Shown here one piece after another: positions 10,239 through 19,698 of a DNA stretch of 64,000 nt; within the stretch, counting starts at the first letter, position 1; each line of letters begins with the position of its first letter. The notes below the pieces were generated by a model. It was given only the letters and a program-made list of their open reading frames with translations. It did not search any database and was not told the origin of the DNA. Location of the stretch: positions 56,674,501 through 56,738,500 of the forward strand of contig CM077593.1 in assembly GCA_039654915.1 (NCBI GenBank). The letters run 5' to 3'. Origin of the DNA: Aquilaria yunnanensis. Lineage: Eukaryota > Streptophyta > Magnoliopsida > Malvales > Thymelaeaceae. The translations under genes were made by a program, and so were the position numbers.

Positions 10239-13200
10239 ATGACTCACAACGATGAGGCCCTGGGCCATCATTTGGCGCCGTCTGTGGGAACCCGCTCGCA
10301 GATTGCCGTCGTCGAGACTCGGCGTTCTAAGGACAAGGGACTCCCAAGGTCCTCGTCCGCGCCTGAGATACAACCGGCTGCTGAGCAGACACTCCCAGAG
10401 ACTTCTACGCCCGAGGAGGACCGCCCTCTGGTAATCACCATGAGCTTCTTGAGGGACTTTCAGCGCTCGGTCGTTGCTGAAATGACTCAGCAGATCGACC
10501 GAAGATGGCCACAGCAGTCGCAGGCCCAGAAACCCTCCTCATCAACACGCCCTCGGGAGAGAAGCCCCAAGTCTACACACCGCAGTTCAGAAAGTGGAGA
10601 TCCTCGCGGAGAATCATCCACAGAAGATGTAGTCCTCGGGAAACAGCCTGTGGGACAAACCGGGTCCAAGCGACCGAGAGTCTCACAGCGAAGCAGTTCG
10701 TCGCCTGAGGCGAGGGCCCTGACCCCTCCGCGCCGAACTCGCTCCCCGAAAAGGCGCCGTCGATCACCCTCCCGCGAAAATGGTCCTAGCGCCACTGCGC
10801 TTATGGAAAGGATATTGGCACGGCTGGACAGAGTGGAAAAGCAAGTGACCAGAAAACCCGTTTGGGACAGGCTGTCGGGGGCGTTATGCGAAGATGGCTC
10901 CCCGTTTATTCGCACCGTCGTTAAGGCAGCTATGCCAGGCGACTTCAGAGTGCCTAGGCTGGAGATCTATGATGGCCGGACTGATCCACAGGCCCATCTG
11001 ACGAAGTACAGGCGGAGCATGATAATGCACGGAGCTGATGACGCTACCATGTGCAAATGCTTTGAAGTCACCCTCACGGGCCCAGCAACAGCATGGTACA
11101 ATTCGTTGCCCCCAGGGACTATCACTGAGTTTCAGGAGTTGTCCACAGCCTTTACCCAGCAGTTCATTGGGAGCAGGCCGACGGCCAAAATGCCTGTACA
11201 GATGTTCGACATAGAGCAGAGAAACGGAGAGACGATCCGAGACTATGTCGAACGATTCAACAGGGAAGCACTCAGCGTCCCGGACTTCCGGCCCGAAATC
11301 CGCATCCTCGCTATGACACGGGGCCTTCGGCGTGACTCACAGCTGTTCTACGAGTTCTCAAAGGACCCCCCGGAGACCCTCGGAGAATTTTACCGAAGGG
11401 CAGAACAGCACATGACAGCCGAGGAATTGAGGATGGCGGGGCCGAAGTCTGATCATCACCTCGCCGAAGGGTCCAGCCAGCAAGCTCGGTATCTTTCTGA
11501 ACACACAGGTCGACCACGGCGAATGCGAGGAAAGAAACCTCAAAGTTTCACACCCTTGAGCACGACACGGACCAACATTCTCATGGCGCTGGAAAGGCAA
11601 GGGACGCAGATTCGGCGGCCAAAGGCCATGGCCGCCGATAATAAGAAGAATGCCAAGAAGTTCTGCCAGTTTCATCGCGACCACGGTCATGACACCGAAG
11701 ACTGCTTCCAGCTGAAGAAGTACATAGAGTCGCTGATCAAACAGGGCCAACTTCGCAAGTACCTGCGGATGCCCTCCCCTAAAGGCAGAAAAGAGGAGGA
11801 AGAGAGGGCCGAAAACGAGGACTATGACTCCGACAGGCGGAGAAACAAAAGTCCAAAAAGGCGCCTTCCACCTCCAGTAGGGGTCATCCAAACCATCACC
11901 ACGGGGCTCCCATCCTCGGAAAGAAAGCGGAAGGCCAGAGAAATTGCTGTTATGGAGTATCAAAGTCCATCAAAGAAATTGGCTCGCAAAGATGGCTCCA
12001 CTGTCGTCTTCCCCCACGACGACCCGCTGCTGATAATGGCGAGAATAGGGAACTGGGACGTCAAGAGAGTGTTGCTTGATGATGGCTCAAATGCTGACGT
12101 CCTATTCTCGCACTTACTGCCGAGCCTGGGCATCACCAGCAGCGAGCTGAAACCTGTCACCACGCCCACCTTCGGCGTTGGGCCATCCGAACTACCCGTC
12201 CTCGGATGGATCGACCTCCCTTTGATGATGAAAGGCACTTCGGTAGACGGAGCAGCTGAGTTGTACGCGTCCACAATGACAAGATTCATCGTCATGGATG
12301 TCCCGTCTTCGTACAACGCCATCCTTGGAAGGCAGACTCAGGGGAACCTGCACATTCGCCCCGATGTGAAGTACTTGACTGTCACATTCGCCACCAAGGA
12401 TGGAGATGCAGAGGTCTTCATCGACCAAGCCGAGGTAAGAAAGGTGTTTGTAAAAACACGAAAGGCTCCGGCAAACAGCTCTACACAAACGGTGGAGGCA
12501 AAGGCGCAGGAGAAAGGCAAAGAAGGAGATCCCCCAGAAGCAGAAACGGAAGCAGTAGATCTTGTCCCAGGACAATCTACCCGAATAGGGAAGAGCTTGG
12601 CCAAAGGTGATAAGGAAAATCTTGTATCCTTTCTGCTAAAAAATAAAGATCTGTTTGCCTACTCGCCGAAAGACATGCCAGGAGTGAACCCTGGCATAAT
12701 ACAGCACAGCCTCAAAGTAAGCCCGGAAGCAAAACCTGTCAGGCAAAAGAAACGAAGCATCTCAGCCCACAAAAGCAACTTTGTGAAAACCGAAGTCCAG
12801 CGCCTATTGGATGCTGAAGTTATCAGGGAGGTCAAATACCCCGAATGGTTAAGCAACGTGGTCATCGCCACAAAAGAAGGTAGCAGCAAACTCCGGATGT
12901 GCATTGATTTCAGAAACTTGAACGATGCTTGCCCGAAAGACTCATTTCCCCTCCCGCCAATAGATCAACTGGTAGATTCAACGGCCGAATACGGGCTCCT
13001 GAGCTTCCTAGATGCCTTCAGCGGCTACCATCAGATAAGGATGGACCCGGAAGATGAAGAGAAAACTGCCTTCATCACCGAGGGAGGAACGTACTGCTAT
13101 ATAAGAATGCCCTTCGGGCTGAAAAATGCAGGAGCCACCTACCAGAGACTGATGAACAAGGTCTTTAAAGACCAAATGGGGAGAAACATGGAAGTATATG

Positions 13201-15737
13201 TTGACGATATGATAGTAAAAAGCAAGCTGCCCGGCTACCACGTTGCAGATTTGGAGGAAACCTTCCAAAAGCTCAGAGCCTTCGGGATTCGCCTTAACCC
13301 CGAGAAGTGTATGTTCGGGGTGACGTCGGGAAAATTCCTTGGGTACATGGTATCCGAAAGAGGCATCGACACCAATCCTGAGAAGATTAAGGCTCTGCTT
13401 GAGTTCCGAACTCCTGCCACAGTGAAAGACGTGCAGAGACTAACCGGAAGAATAACCTCTCTGAGCAGGTTTATTTCCAGGTACGGAGATAGGTGTCGAC
13501 CTTTCTTCAAAGTCCTCACAAAGGCAGCAAAGATGGAAGGCGACCTCGGAAGAAACAATCATCTCTGGGAAGGAGATTGCCAAAAGGCCTGGGAAGAACT
13601 CAAAGTCTACCTGGCCAGCCTGCCGACTCTGCGGCAACCTCGGGAGGGAGAACCCCTCGTACTATACCTCGCCGTCACAGAAAAGGCCGTGAGCTCGGTC
13701 CTGATAAAAGAAGAAGGGCCGAAACAATGGCCGGTCTACTATGTCAGCAAGTCCCTGCATGGCGCCGAAGTCAGGTACCCTTTGCTTCAAAAAGCTATAT
13801 ACGCCTTGGTGCTTGCAGGAAGAAGACTACGACCATATTTCCAGGCTCACCCCATCATCGTCCGAAGTAGTCTACCACTACGGGATGTCATGAAGAGAGT
13901 TGATCATTCGGGAAGGCTCTCTAAGTGGTGCATAGAGCTTGGCGAACACGAAATCACGTATGAGCCTCGAAAGGCCATAAAAGCCCAAGCATTGGCAGAT
14001 TTTATCGCCGAAATACCCACCACTGAGGAGAACCACTCAGATCCGAAAGAAGGGGAGCCAGAATGGACCTTGCATGTTGACGGAGCCTCGGGGTCCGAAC
14101 ACCAGGGAGCTGGAATAGTTATCAGAGGACCCGAAGGCCTGGAGGTGATGAAGGTTATCAAGTTCAGCTTCAACGTCACTAATAATGTGGCTGAGTATGA
14201 AGCCCTCATAGCGGGATTACGCTTGGCCAGAAAGATTGGCGTGAGAAGCTTAAAGGCTCACAGCGATTCCCAGCTGGTAGTTCGGCAGACGGCAGGAGAT
14301 TATGGGGCGAAGGACCCCATCTTGGCAAAATACCACGAGCTGGTAAGAAATCTCATCCAAGAGTTTGACGCCATACGGATCGAAAATGTACCCCGGCGAA
14401 ATAACACTGAGGCAGATTGCTTAGCAAAGTCCAAAACATACACCGAGGTGCTAGACCATCCAAGCATCTCCGTGCTAAGCGTAACGACCTCGGGAATGGG
14501 GTGGAAGGACCCCATAAAGAGATACCTCGCAGAGAATGAGCTTCCCGAAGACGCCGGCAATGCTGCAAGACTGCGAAGACGTGCCGGAAGATTCTTCCTG
14601 ATTGGTGAAGAGTTATATCGGCAAGGATATGCAAATCCGCTGCAGAGATGTGTGGGCGAAGAGGATACTGAGATGGTCCTCGAAGAAGTCCACGAAGGCA
14701 TGTGCGGCTCGCACGTTGGAACTGATGCCCTTGCAGCAGTGATACTCCGCCAAGGATACTTCTGGCCTACCCTGAGAAAGGACGCAAGGCAGTTCGTCCA
14801 GAAGTGCGGTAGTTGCCAGAGACATGCAAAAATCCAGAGGATACCCTCGGAAATGGTAACGTCGGCAGACTATCCTTGGCCCTTCGCAGTCTGGGGTATA
14901 GACCTCATTGGGCCACTCCCCACAGCGCCCGGAGGCGTGAAATTCTGCGTGGTAGCAGTGGACTATTTCTCAAAGTGGGTAGAGGCAGAACCACTAGCAA
15001 CTATCTCGGCAAAAGAAGTGCAGAAGTTCGTGTGGAAAAACATCGTATGCAGATTTGGCATACCGAGGGTACTAGTAGCTGATAATGGATCCCAGTTCAT
15101 AGACAAAGGATTCCAGGAATTCATCAGCGACGTCGGAATAAAGATGCACTTCGCCCCAGTAGCTCACCCCCAAAGCAATGGGCAGGTGGAAGTATCAAAC
15201 AGGACCATAAAAGATGGCCTGAAAAAGAGACTTGGGGAAGCCAAGGGGAAATGGCCAGGAGAACTCCAAAGTGTATTGTGGAGCTACCGAACGACGCCAC
15301 GAAGAGCCACAGGGGAAACTCCCTTCTCACTCGTCTTCGGAACAGAGGCCATTATCCCAATAGAGATAGTTCAGCCTTCAATACGGGTGCAAGTATTTGA
15401 TGAAGGCGGAAACGACCTCGGCCTGAGAACCAAGCTCGACCTTGTCGCCGAACACAGAGAAATAGCCGAGCTGAGAAGAAAAGCTTTCCAGCAAAGAGTG
15501 GCCGCGGCTATCAACTTAAAAGCCAGGCCAAAAGAAATCAAAAAAGGAGACCTCGTTCTCCGAAAGGCCGACTTCGCACCCCGAAGGCCAGCTCACGGAG
15601 TACTTCGCGCAAATTGGGAAGGACCTTATCTGGTTCTCGCCGAAGTACGAAAAGGCGTGTACAAGCTTGGCGACGCCGAAGGCGTAGAATTGAAAAACAC
15701 TTGGCATTCAGATGCCTTGAAAAAATTCTACGCCTAA
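10239..15737 (+). CDS. gag-pol: Element A gag-pol polyprotein
   Basis: 1832 codons without interruption. Domains in order: basic, serine-rich Gag N-terminus; capsid (about residues 240-400, YDGRTDPQAHLTKYRRSM); plant-type zinc motif CQFHRDHGHDTEDC (about 475); aspartic protease with LLDDGSNADVLF (about 612); RT (about 830-1060) with YVDD near 987; RNase H (about 1139-1260); a second RNase H of the archaeal type (VDGASG to ADCLAKS, about 1276-1393), the Tat hallmark; integrase HHCC zinc domain (about 1485-1528); and catalytic core with GIDLIGP, VADNGSQF and NGQVEV (about 1551-1647). It is one fused gag-pol frame with no frameshift. The start at 10239 lies in the LTR and reads through the primer site. 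A later start (MSFLRDFQ, 10440) is possible, but the upstream frame is conserved in B, C and D. Confidence 0.95.
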   Translation: MTHNDEALGHHLAPSVGTRSQIAVVETRRSKDKGLPRSSSAPEIQPAAEQTLPETSTPEEDRPLVITMSFLRDFQRSVVAEMTQQIDRRWPQQSQAQKPSSSTRPRERSPKSTHRSSESGDPRGESSTEDVVLGKQPVGQTGSKRPRVSQRSSSSPEARALTPPRRTRSPKRRRRSPSRENGPSATALMERILARLDRVEKQVTRKPVWDRLSGALCEDGSPFIRTVVKAAMPGDFRVPRLEIYDGRTDPQAHLTKYRRSMIMHGADDATMCKCFEVTLTGPATAWYNSLPPGTITEFQELSTAFTQQFIGSRPTAKMPVQMFDIEQRNGETIRDYVERFNREALSVPDFRPEIRILAMTRGLRRDSQLFYEFSKDPPETLGEFYRRAEQHMTAEELRMAGPKSDHHLAEGSSQQARYLSEHTGRPRRMRGKKPQSFTPLSTTRTNILMALERQGTQIRRPKAMAADNKKNAKKFCQFHRDHGHDTEDCFQLKKYIESLIKQGQLRKYLRMPSPKGRKEEEERAENEDYDSDRRRNKSPKRRLPPPVGVIQTITTGLPSSERKRKAREIAVMEYQSPSKKLARKDGSTVVFPHDDPLLIMARIGNWDVKRVLLDDGSNADVLFSHLLPSLGITSSELKPVTTPTFGVGPSELPVLGWIDLPLMMKGTSVDGAAELYASTMTRFIVMDVPSSYNAILGRQTQGNLHIRPDVKYLTVTFATKDGDAEVFIDQAEVRKVFVKTRKAPANSSTQTVEAKAQEKGKEGDPPEAETEAVDLVPGQSTRIGKSLAKGDKENLVSFLLKNKDLFAYSPKDMPGVNPGIIQHSLKVSPEAKPVRQKKRSISAHKSNFVKTEVQRLLDAEVIREVKYPEWLSNVVIATKEGSSKLRMCIDFRNLNDACPKDSFPLPPIDQLVDSTAEYGLLSFLDAFSGYHQIRMDPEDEEKTAFITEGGTYCYIRMPFGLKNAGATYQRLMNKVFKDQMGRNMEVYVDDMIVKSKLPGYHVADLEETFQKLRAFGIRLNPEKCMFGVTSGKFLGYMVSERGIDTNPEKIKALLEFRTPATVKDVQRLTGRITSLSRFISRYGDRCRPFFKVLTKAAKMEGDLGRNNHLWEGDCQKAWEELKVYLASLPTLRQPREGEPLVLYLAVTEKAVSSVLIKEEGPKQWPVYYVSKSLHGAEVRYPLLQKAIYALVLAGRRLRPYFQAHPIIVRSSLPLRDVMKRVDHSGRLSKWCIELGEHEITYEPRKAIKAQALADFIAEIPTTEENHSDPKEGEPEWTLHVDGASGSEHQGAGIVIRGPEGLEVMKVIKFSFNVTNNVAEYEALIAGLRLARKIGVRSLKAHSDSQLVVRQTAGDYGAKDPILAKYHELVRNLIQEFDAIRIENVPRRNNTEADCLAKSKTYTEVLDHPSISVLSVTTSGMGWKDPIKRYLAENELPEDAGNAARLRRRAGRFFLIGEELYRQGYANPLQRCVGEEDTEMVLEEVHEGMCGSHVGTDALAAVILRQGYFWPTLRKDARQFVQKCGSCQRHAKIQRIPSEMVTSADYPWPFAVWGIDLIGPLPTAPGGVKFCVVAVDYFSKWVEAEPLATISAKEVQKFVWKNIVCRFGIPRVLVADNGSQFIDKGFQEFISDVGIKMHFAPVAHPQSNGQVEVSNRTIKDGLKKRLGEAKGKWPGELQSVLWSYRTTPRRATGETPFSLVFGTEAIIPIEIVQPSIRVQVFDEGGNDLGLRTKLDLVAEHREIAELRRKAFQQRVAAAINLKARPKEIKKGDLVLRKADFAPRRPAHGVLRANWEGPYLVLAEVRKGVYKLGDAEGVELKNTWHSDALKKFYA
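10273..10291 (+). other. Element A primer binding site
   Basis: TGGCGCCGTCTGTGGGAAC starts two bases after the LTR end (10270). The first eight to nine bases match the complement of the plant tRNA-Asp acceptor end, and the rest does not. This split match is the form I know for Tat elements. The sequence is also translated as part of gag (LAPSVGT). Confidence 0.75.
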
Positions 15738-16509
15738 GGTTGAGCGGAAGAAGTATGTTGTACAAGAAATATTCTAAGTACAGAATGGTCTAGAGAAGAA
15801 TGGTCTTGAGAAAAATTTTCAAGTATACCAAAATTGTCCAAGACAGATTTCCGCGAAGGTGCTCGCCACGAAAAAAGCGGTTGTGACTTCCCGAAGCCCC
15901 TTGAGCCACTATGCTCGGGAAAAATGGGAAACAAGAATCTTGCAGAGGTACTCAGCATAATCAGTGCAGAGAAAATTTTCCGAACACCCTTGAGCGAACA
16001 TGCTCGGGAGAAAGGGAAAGCAAGAATCTCGCAAAAATACACGCCAAAACAAAAGCAGAGGTAATTTCCGAACACCCTTGAGCGAACGTGCTCGGGAAAA
16101 AGGGAATGAGCAATCTCGTGAAGATTTTCCTAAGTCCCTTGAGCAAATATGCTCGGGACAATAGGAAGACAGAAAAATTTGGCTAAAGATTTTCCGAAGG
16201 CCCTTGAGCGAACATGTTCGGGATAAAAGGAAACAAAAAGCCTGCAAAAGACTTAGCCAAATTTTTGCAAATTTTCCAGAAAGTCTCTTGAGCGAGCACG
16301 ATCGGGACAAAGGAAGGTAAAAAGTTTCTTTGGTTGCAGGTTTTCCGAAAGTCTCTTGAAGCGAACGTGTTCGGGACAGTGGAAATGAAGAAACTTGCAA
16401 GAAAGGACTTAGCCGAAAAGATTGTTCATTTAGAGCAAACGCTGCCTTACAAAAGAAGTGTCCAAAGAAGGAGCACGAAGGAGAAAAATAAGAGGAGCCC
16501 TAAAGCAAA
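15738..16509. repeat. Convergence region with seven palindromic repeats
   Basis: Between the gag-pol stop and the stop of the antisense gene lies a non-coding stretch with seven copies of a motif close to CCCTTGAGCGAACATGCTCGGG, at about 15897, 15987, 16074, 16136, 16201, 16284 and 16351. Spacing is 60-90 bp, and each copy after the first is usually preceded by TTTTCC-GAA. The motif contains GAGC/GCTC arms closed by CCC/GGG, so each copy can form a hairpin. Sequences between copies are A-rich and less conserved. Element B carries the same array. Short open frames here have no coding support. Confidence 0.85.
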
Positions 16510-18858
16510 CTAGGGAGAGCCGGGTGGACGAAGACCAGGAAGCTTCAGATGCTCGACCCTGGACCACTGCCACCGAGGTCCCTCAGGAATATTTAGGCCC
16601 TCCAGAAAAGAGAGGTCCAAATCTGGGAACCTCTGCAGCACCTGGTGCCGAGCGAGGCAGAAGCCGTCCTGAAAGGCGACCTTGGCCATGTCGTCAGAAG
16701 TACGTTTTTGAATGCCAAGGACATTGACCTCGTCCCGCAGCTCAGCAACCTCCTCTTCGAGCTCGCTTATCCCCAGCATCTCTCCGGACTCCTTCTTCAG
16801 AGCCTCGACCTCGGCTTGAAGAGCAGTGTTCTCGTCCGTCAACCTCGACGCAAGACTGTCGGAAACAGCCTTGTCCTTGACAAGATCTTCATTGGCGGCA
16901 AGCAGCTCCTTTATTTGGTCGCCGAGGTCGGAAATCTTCCGGGAGGAGTCCTTTTCAAGTTCTTCTCTTTTCTTCGAGAACTCCTCCCGAACGGCAGCAA
17001 GTTGCTGAGAACAATCCGCTGTCAGCTGCTGGTTGCTGGCGATCACCTTCGCAAGCGAAGCCTTCGCTTCACTGAGTTCCCGCGAAGTCGCATCCTTGGA
17101 GGCAGCCTGTCTGGCCACCCGAACTCGGAGATAACCAGCGTACTCCAGCAGCTACGGCAGGGCAAAAGTCCAGGTTAGTACAAGTCTAAACACTTAGAAA
17201 ATTGAGGAAAAAAGTGTAAAGACTATACCTGAGCAGCATGCTCGGTGACTTTTGCGGCGAGGGTATTATCCCCCGGGTGAGCCGCCGCAATGGCCCGGAA
17301 GGAGGCATCAGTGGTCATCCCCTTCCAAATCTCTTTGGTCATCTTCGGACAATCGTCGGAGAACAGATTCATATCCTCCGTAATTGTCCAAAAGGGCTCC
17401 AAGGGGATCTTCCCCTCAGGGATTGTGGCATCACGCAGGGCCCGTTTCCTCTCATGAATGGCCCTCCAGCCAACAGTAAGAGGCTCCCCTGAAAGTGAGA
17501 AGGAAGTTAGGAGCAAAAGAAAAATTCGCGAAAGGAAAAGGAGCTGAACTTCGGCTAAAGACATACCTGGAGGAACCTCGGAGACAGTGTCCTCGGAATC
17601 CTCGGGCCCCTCGGAAGAAAGACCCTTACCCTTCTGCCGGTACCGCTCCTCGGCGGTGGGTACTTCTACCACTACAGTGTTTCTGGGGGCCTCGAGGTCG
17701 GGAAGAGGCACCTCGGCGGAAGTAGCGGGGACCTCGGCCGGTGGAATTTCAACAAGACCAGCGTCTTCGCCAGCTTCTTCTTCCAAAAGCTCTGGCTGAG
17801 GAGACTGGAGAATTTTCCTAACTCGCTTCGCCGAGGGTCCCGCCCCTGTCGTCTTCCTTCTTCGGGAGGCCGCCTTCTTTGTCTGCTCCCCCTTCTCCAC
17901 CTGGCCAGAAAAGAGGGCCTTGTAATAAGCGGCAGCCCCATCGCCCATCTCTGAAAAAGAGAAGAAATATCAGCGTAAGTCCGAGGAAAAAGTATAAAGG
18001 GATGGAAGATTACTCACTTTCGGCAAAAGTTTCGAAAGAAGTCTCCCCCTTAAGGAGCTTGACCAGCCAGGAGTCTTTCCCGGCGATGGCGGGAGCGGGC
18101 ATATTGAGGTCAGTCACGTGCTCCTTAACCACTTTCAGCTCCCGAAGGACTTCTTCGGTCATCAACCTCCAGTTGATAGGAAAGGGGTAAAGAGCACGAG
18201 GAGAGACCTCGGGAGCCCAGTCAGCGACTGCCCGAATGCGGGCGTCGAAATCCGCGAACACGGAAGCCAACGGTGGGGTCAGCAGCATCCTCGGATCGAC
18301 GACGTCTGCGTTCAGCACTCCCTGAGCCCACCTGGTCGGGACATCAGACCAGTTCTTATCCACCTTGAGGAAAAAGAACTTAGGCTGCCACCCCCGCCAG
18401 CTGTCCTTCGTGTCGAAGGTGAAGGTGAATTTTTTTCTCCCGGATCCCCGAGGTAGCAGGAAATAGAAGCCACCCTTCGGGACCACATAGAGCTTGTAGT
18501 ACTGCATGAAAATAATGAAGTGGGGCTCTATCCCGAACACGCCACACATGCAGAGGTAGGCGTTAAAGTAGCAGTACGCGTTCGGGGGAAGCTGGTTCAC
18601 AGCAATGCCATGGAATAGGCAGAACTCGCAAACCACCTTCGGGGGAGGATACCGAAGACCGGCCTTCAGTTGGGCTCGGAAGACGGTAACCTCGTCGCCA
18701 CGGTTTGAAAAAGCAAAATGGCTAGAACGAGGCAGTCTGGTCACAGCGTAAGACGGAAGAAAGAATTTTTTCTTCCACCTCTCTAGTTTTACGGGGGTGG
18801 TACAGCAAGGATGGGCCAGAAGAGGTTTCCAGCTCTCGGGAACAGGCATCGCAGACAT
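16510..18858 (-). CDS. Element A antisense gene: four-exon protein with Transposase_28-like domain and coiled coil
   Basis: Exons on the minus strand: 18858-18018, 17950-17567, 17488-17229 and 17151-16510 (841, 384, 260 and 642 nt; 2127 nt, 708 codons plus stop). All three introns (67, 78 and 77 nt) begin GT and end AG, with donors GTGAGT, GTATGT and GTATAG, and phases that keep one frame across every junction. Exon 1 (281 residues) has aromatic-rich blocks I recognise as the putative gypsy-type transposon domain (Transposase_28), with LRYPPPKVVCEF, YCYFNAYLCMCGVFGI and WRGWQPKFFFL. Exon 2 has a basic, nuclear-localisation-like stretch (KKAASRRRK, AKRVRK). Exons 2-3 are acidic and Pro/Ser-rich. 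Exon 4 is mostly a coiled coil of about 130 residues. Extra frames between pol and the 3' LTR are known in the Tat lineage, and their function is unknown. Splicing is predicted, not observed. Confidence 0.85.
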
Positions 18859-19698
18859 GAAAAAGAGTTTGAGATGGAAAAGAAAATAGTTTCCAGAAAA
18901 AACTCAGAAGACAAGTTTGGAAAAAACAGCAGTTTTCCAGAAAAACTCAGAAAAACAGAGGAATCAAGTACTCTGCAAATCAAAACCCACCAAAAGATTT
19001 GCCGGAGGACGCCGTCGTGAAAGTTGGTTGGAAAAAGCTCTGATTAAAGAAGCTCCGCCACAGAAAGCAAGATAAAACGCAAGAACAGAGGGCAGAGCAG
19101 AAAAAGAGCAGAAAAACAGTAAGTGGGACTTATGATAGAATGGGCTATTTATAGGCCAAAGGTGGGTAACCGAAAAAACATCATAAGTACCCATTGGAGG
19201 CGAACCGTCGCCGTAACTGCCCGCTGCACCCGAAAAGGCGCGCCCTCTGTAAATGACGCGCCTCTCCTCCAATGGCAAGAAGCCACGTGTCAACCGCTGC
19301 GCAGAAATGGGGGACGTGCCTCCCCAAACGTGCCTGGAAAACCGGGACACGCCTCCTGATTGGGACACGTCGTTTGACATCCCTGAGAAATGGAGACGCG
19401 CCGCTCAGTCTGACACGCTTGGCCATCAGACCTGCAGAAATAAAAAAGCAGGCCACCTCGAGGACACCAAGAGACAGGCTATGGCTGAACAGCCCATGAC
19501 TTTTGGGCAAGAGGTGTATCTTCGGTACAGGCTCTGCCTCGGAGACACCAAAGAACAGGCCAAGGCCGAACAGCCCAGACCCTCGGGCAAAAGGTGCGAC
19601 CTCGGAACAGGTTATGCTTCCCAACAAGACTCCCAACGGCAACCTCGGAAAGAGATGCAAACCGAAGTCTTCACTTCGGCTTTCCAGAGGGGGGCATG
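18859..19698. other. Element A: leader and upstream region of the antisense gene, to the polypurine tract
   Basis: No gene. From 18859 to about 19115 lies the predicted leader of the antisense transcript. Next come the TATA box and a GC-rich segment. At 19456-19536 and 19537-19616 there are two imperfect direct repeats of about 80 bp, sharing GACACCAA-A-ACAGGC and GAACAGCCCA. The region ends in the polypurine tract AGAGGGGGGCATG (19686-19698), next to the 3' LTR, which would prime plus-strand cDNA synthesis. Confidence 0.75.
19146..19153 (-). promoter_or_regulatory. Promoter (TATA box) of the antisense gene in element A
   Basis: On the minus strand GGCCTATAAATAGCCC is a strong TATA box, 288 bp upstream of the ATG at 18858. 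A start site about 30 bp downstream (near 19115) leaves a pyrimidine-rich leader of roughly 260 bases. The same box at the same distance is in element B (26041-26048), although much of the surrounding sequence has drifted. No intron in this leader is obvious. Confidence 0.7.

Larger units (their letters stand above)
9404..10270 (+). repeat. Element A 5' LTR
   Basis: 867 bp, starting TGATAGCC and ending GGGCCATCA. U3 contains a short direct repeat (GCATTTAAGGAA twice, near 9749-9772). A TATA box lies at 9958-9968, and the R/U5 part carries a GC-rich hairpin at 10111-10148. The gag-pol start codon lies in the last 32 bases (10239). The antisense open frames across this LTR (9425-9793 and 9249-9752) recur only because the LTR is repeated, and they have no recognisable domain. 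Confidence 0.95.

Noticed and set aside
14300..14701. Antisense open frames within the gag-pol regions of A and B
   Set aside because: Shadows of a GC-rich coding strand. They have no splice structure, promoter or recognised domain, unlike the 16510-18858 gene.
15897..16376. Regularly spaced palindromic repeats as a CRISPR array
   Set aside because: Repeat copies are imperfect, spacing is uneven, no cas genes are present, and the context is a plant retrotransposon.
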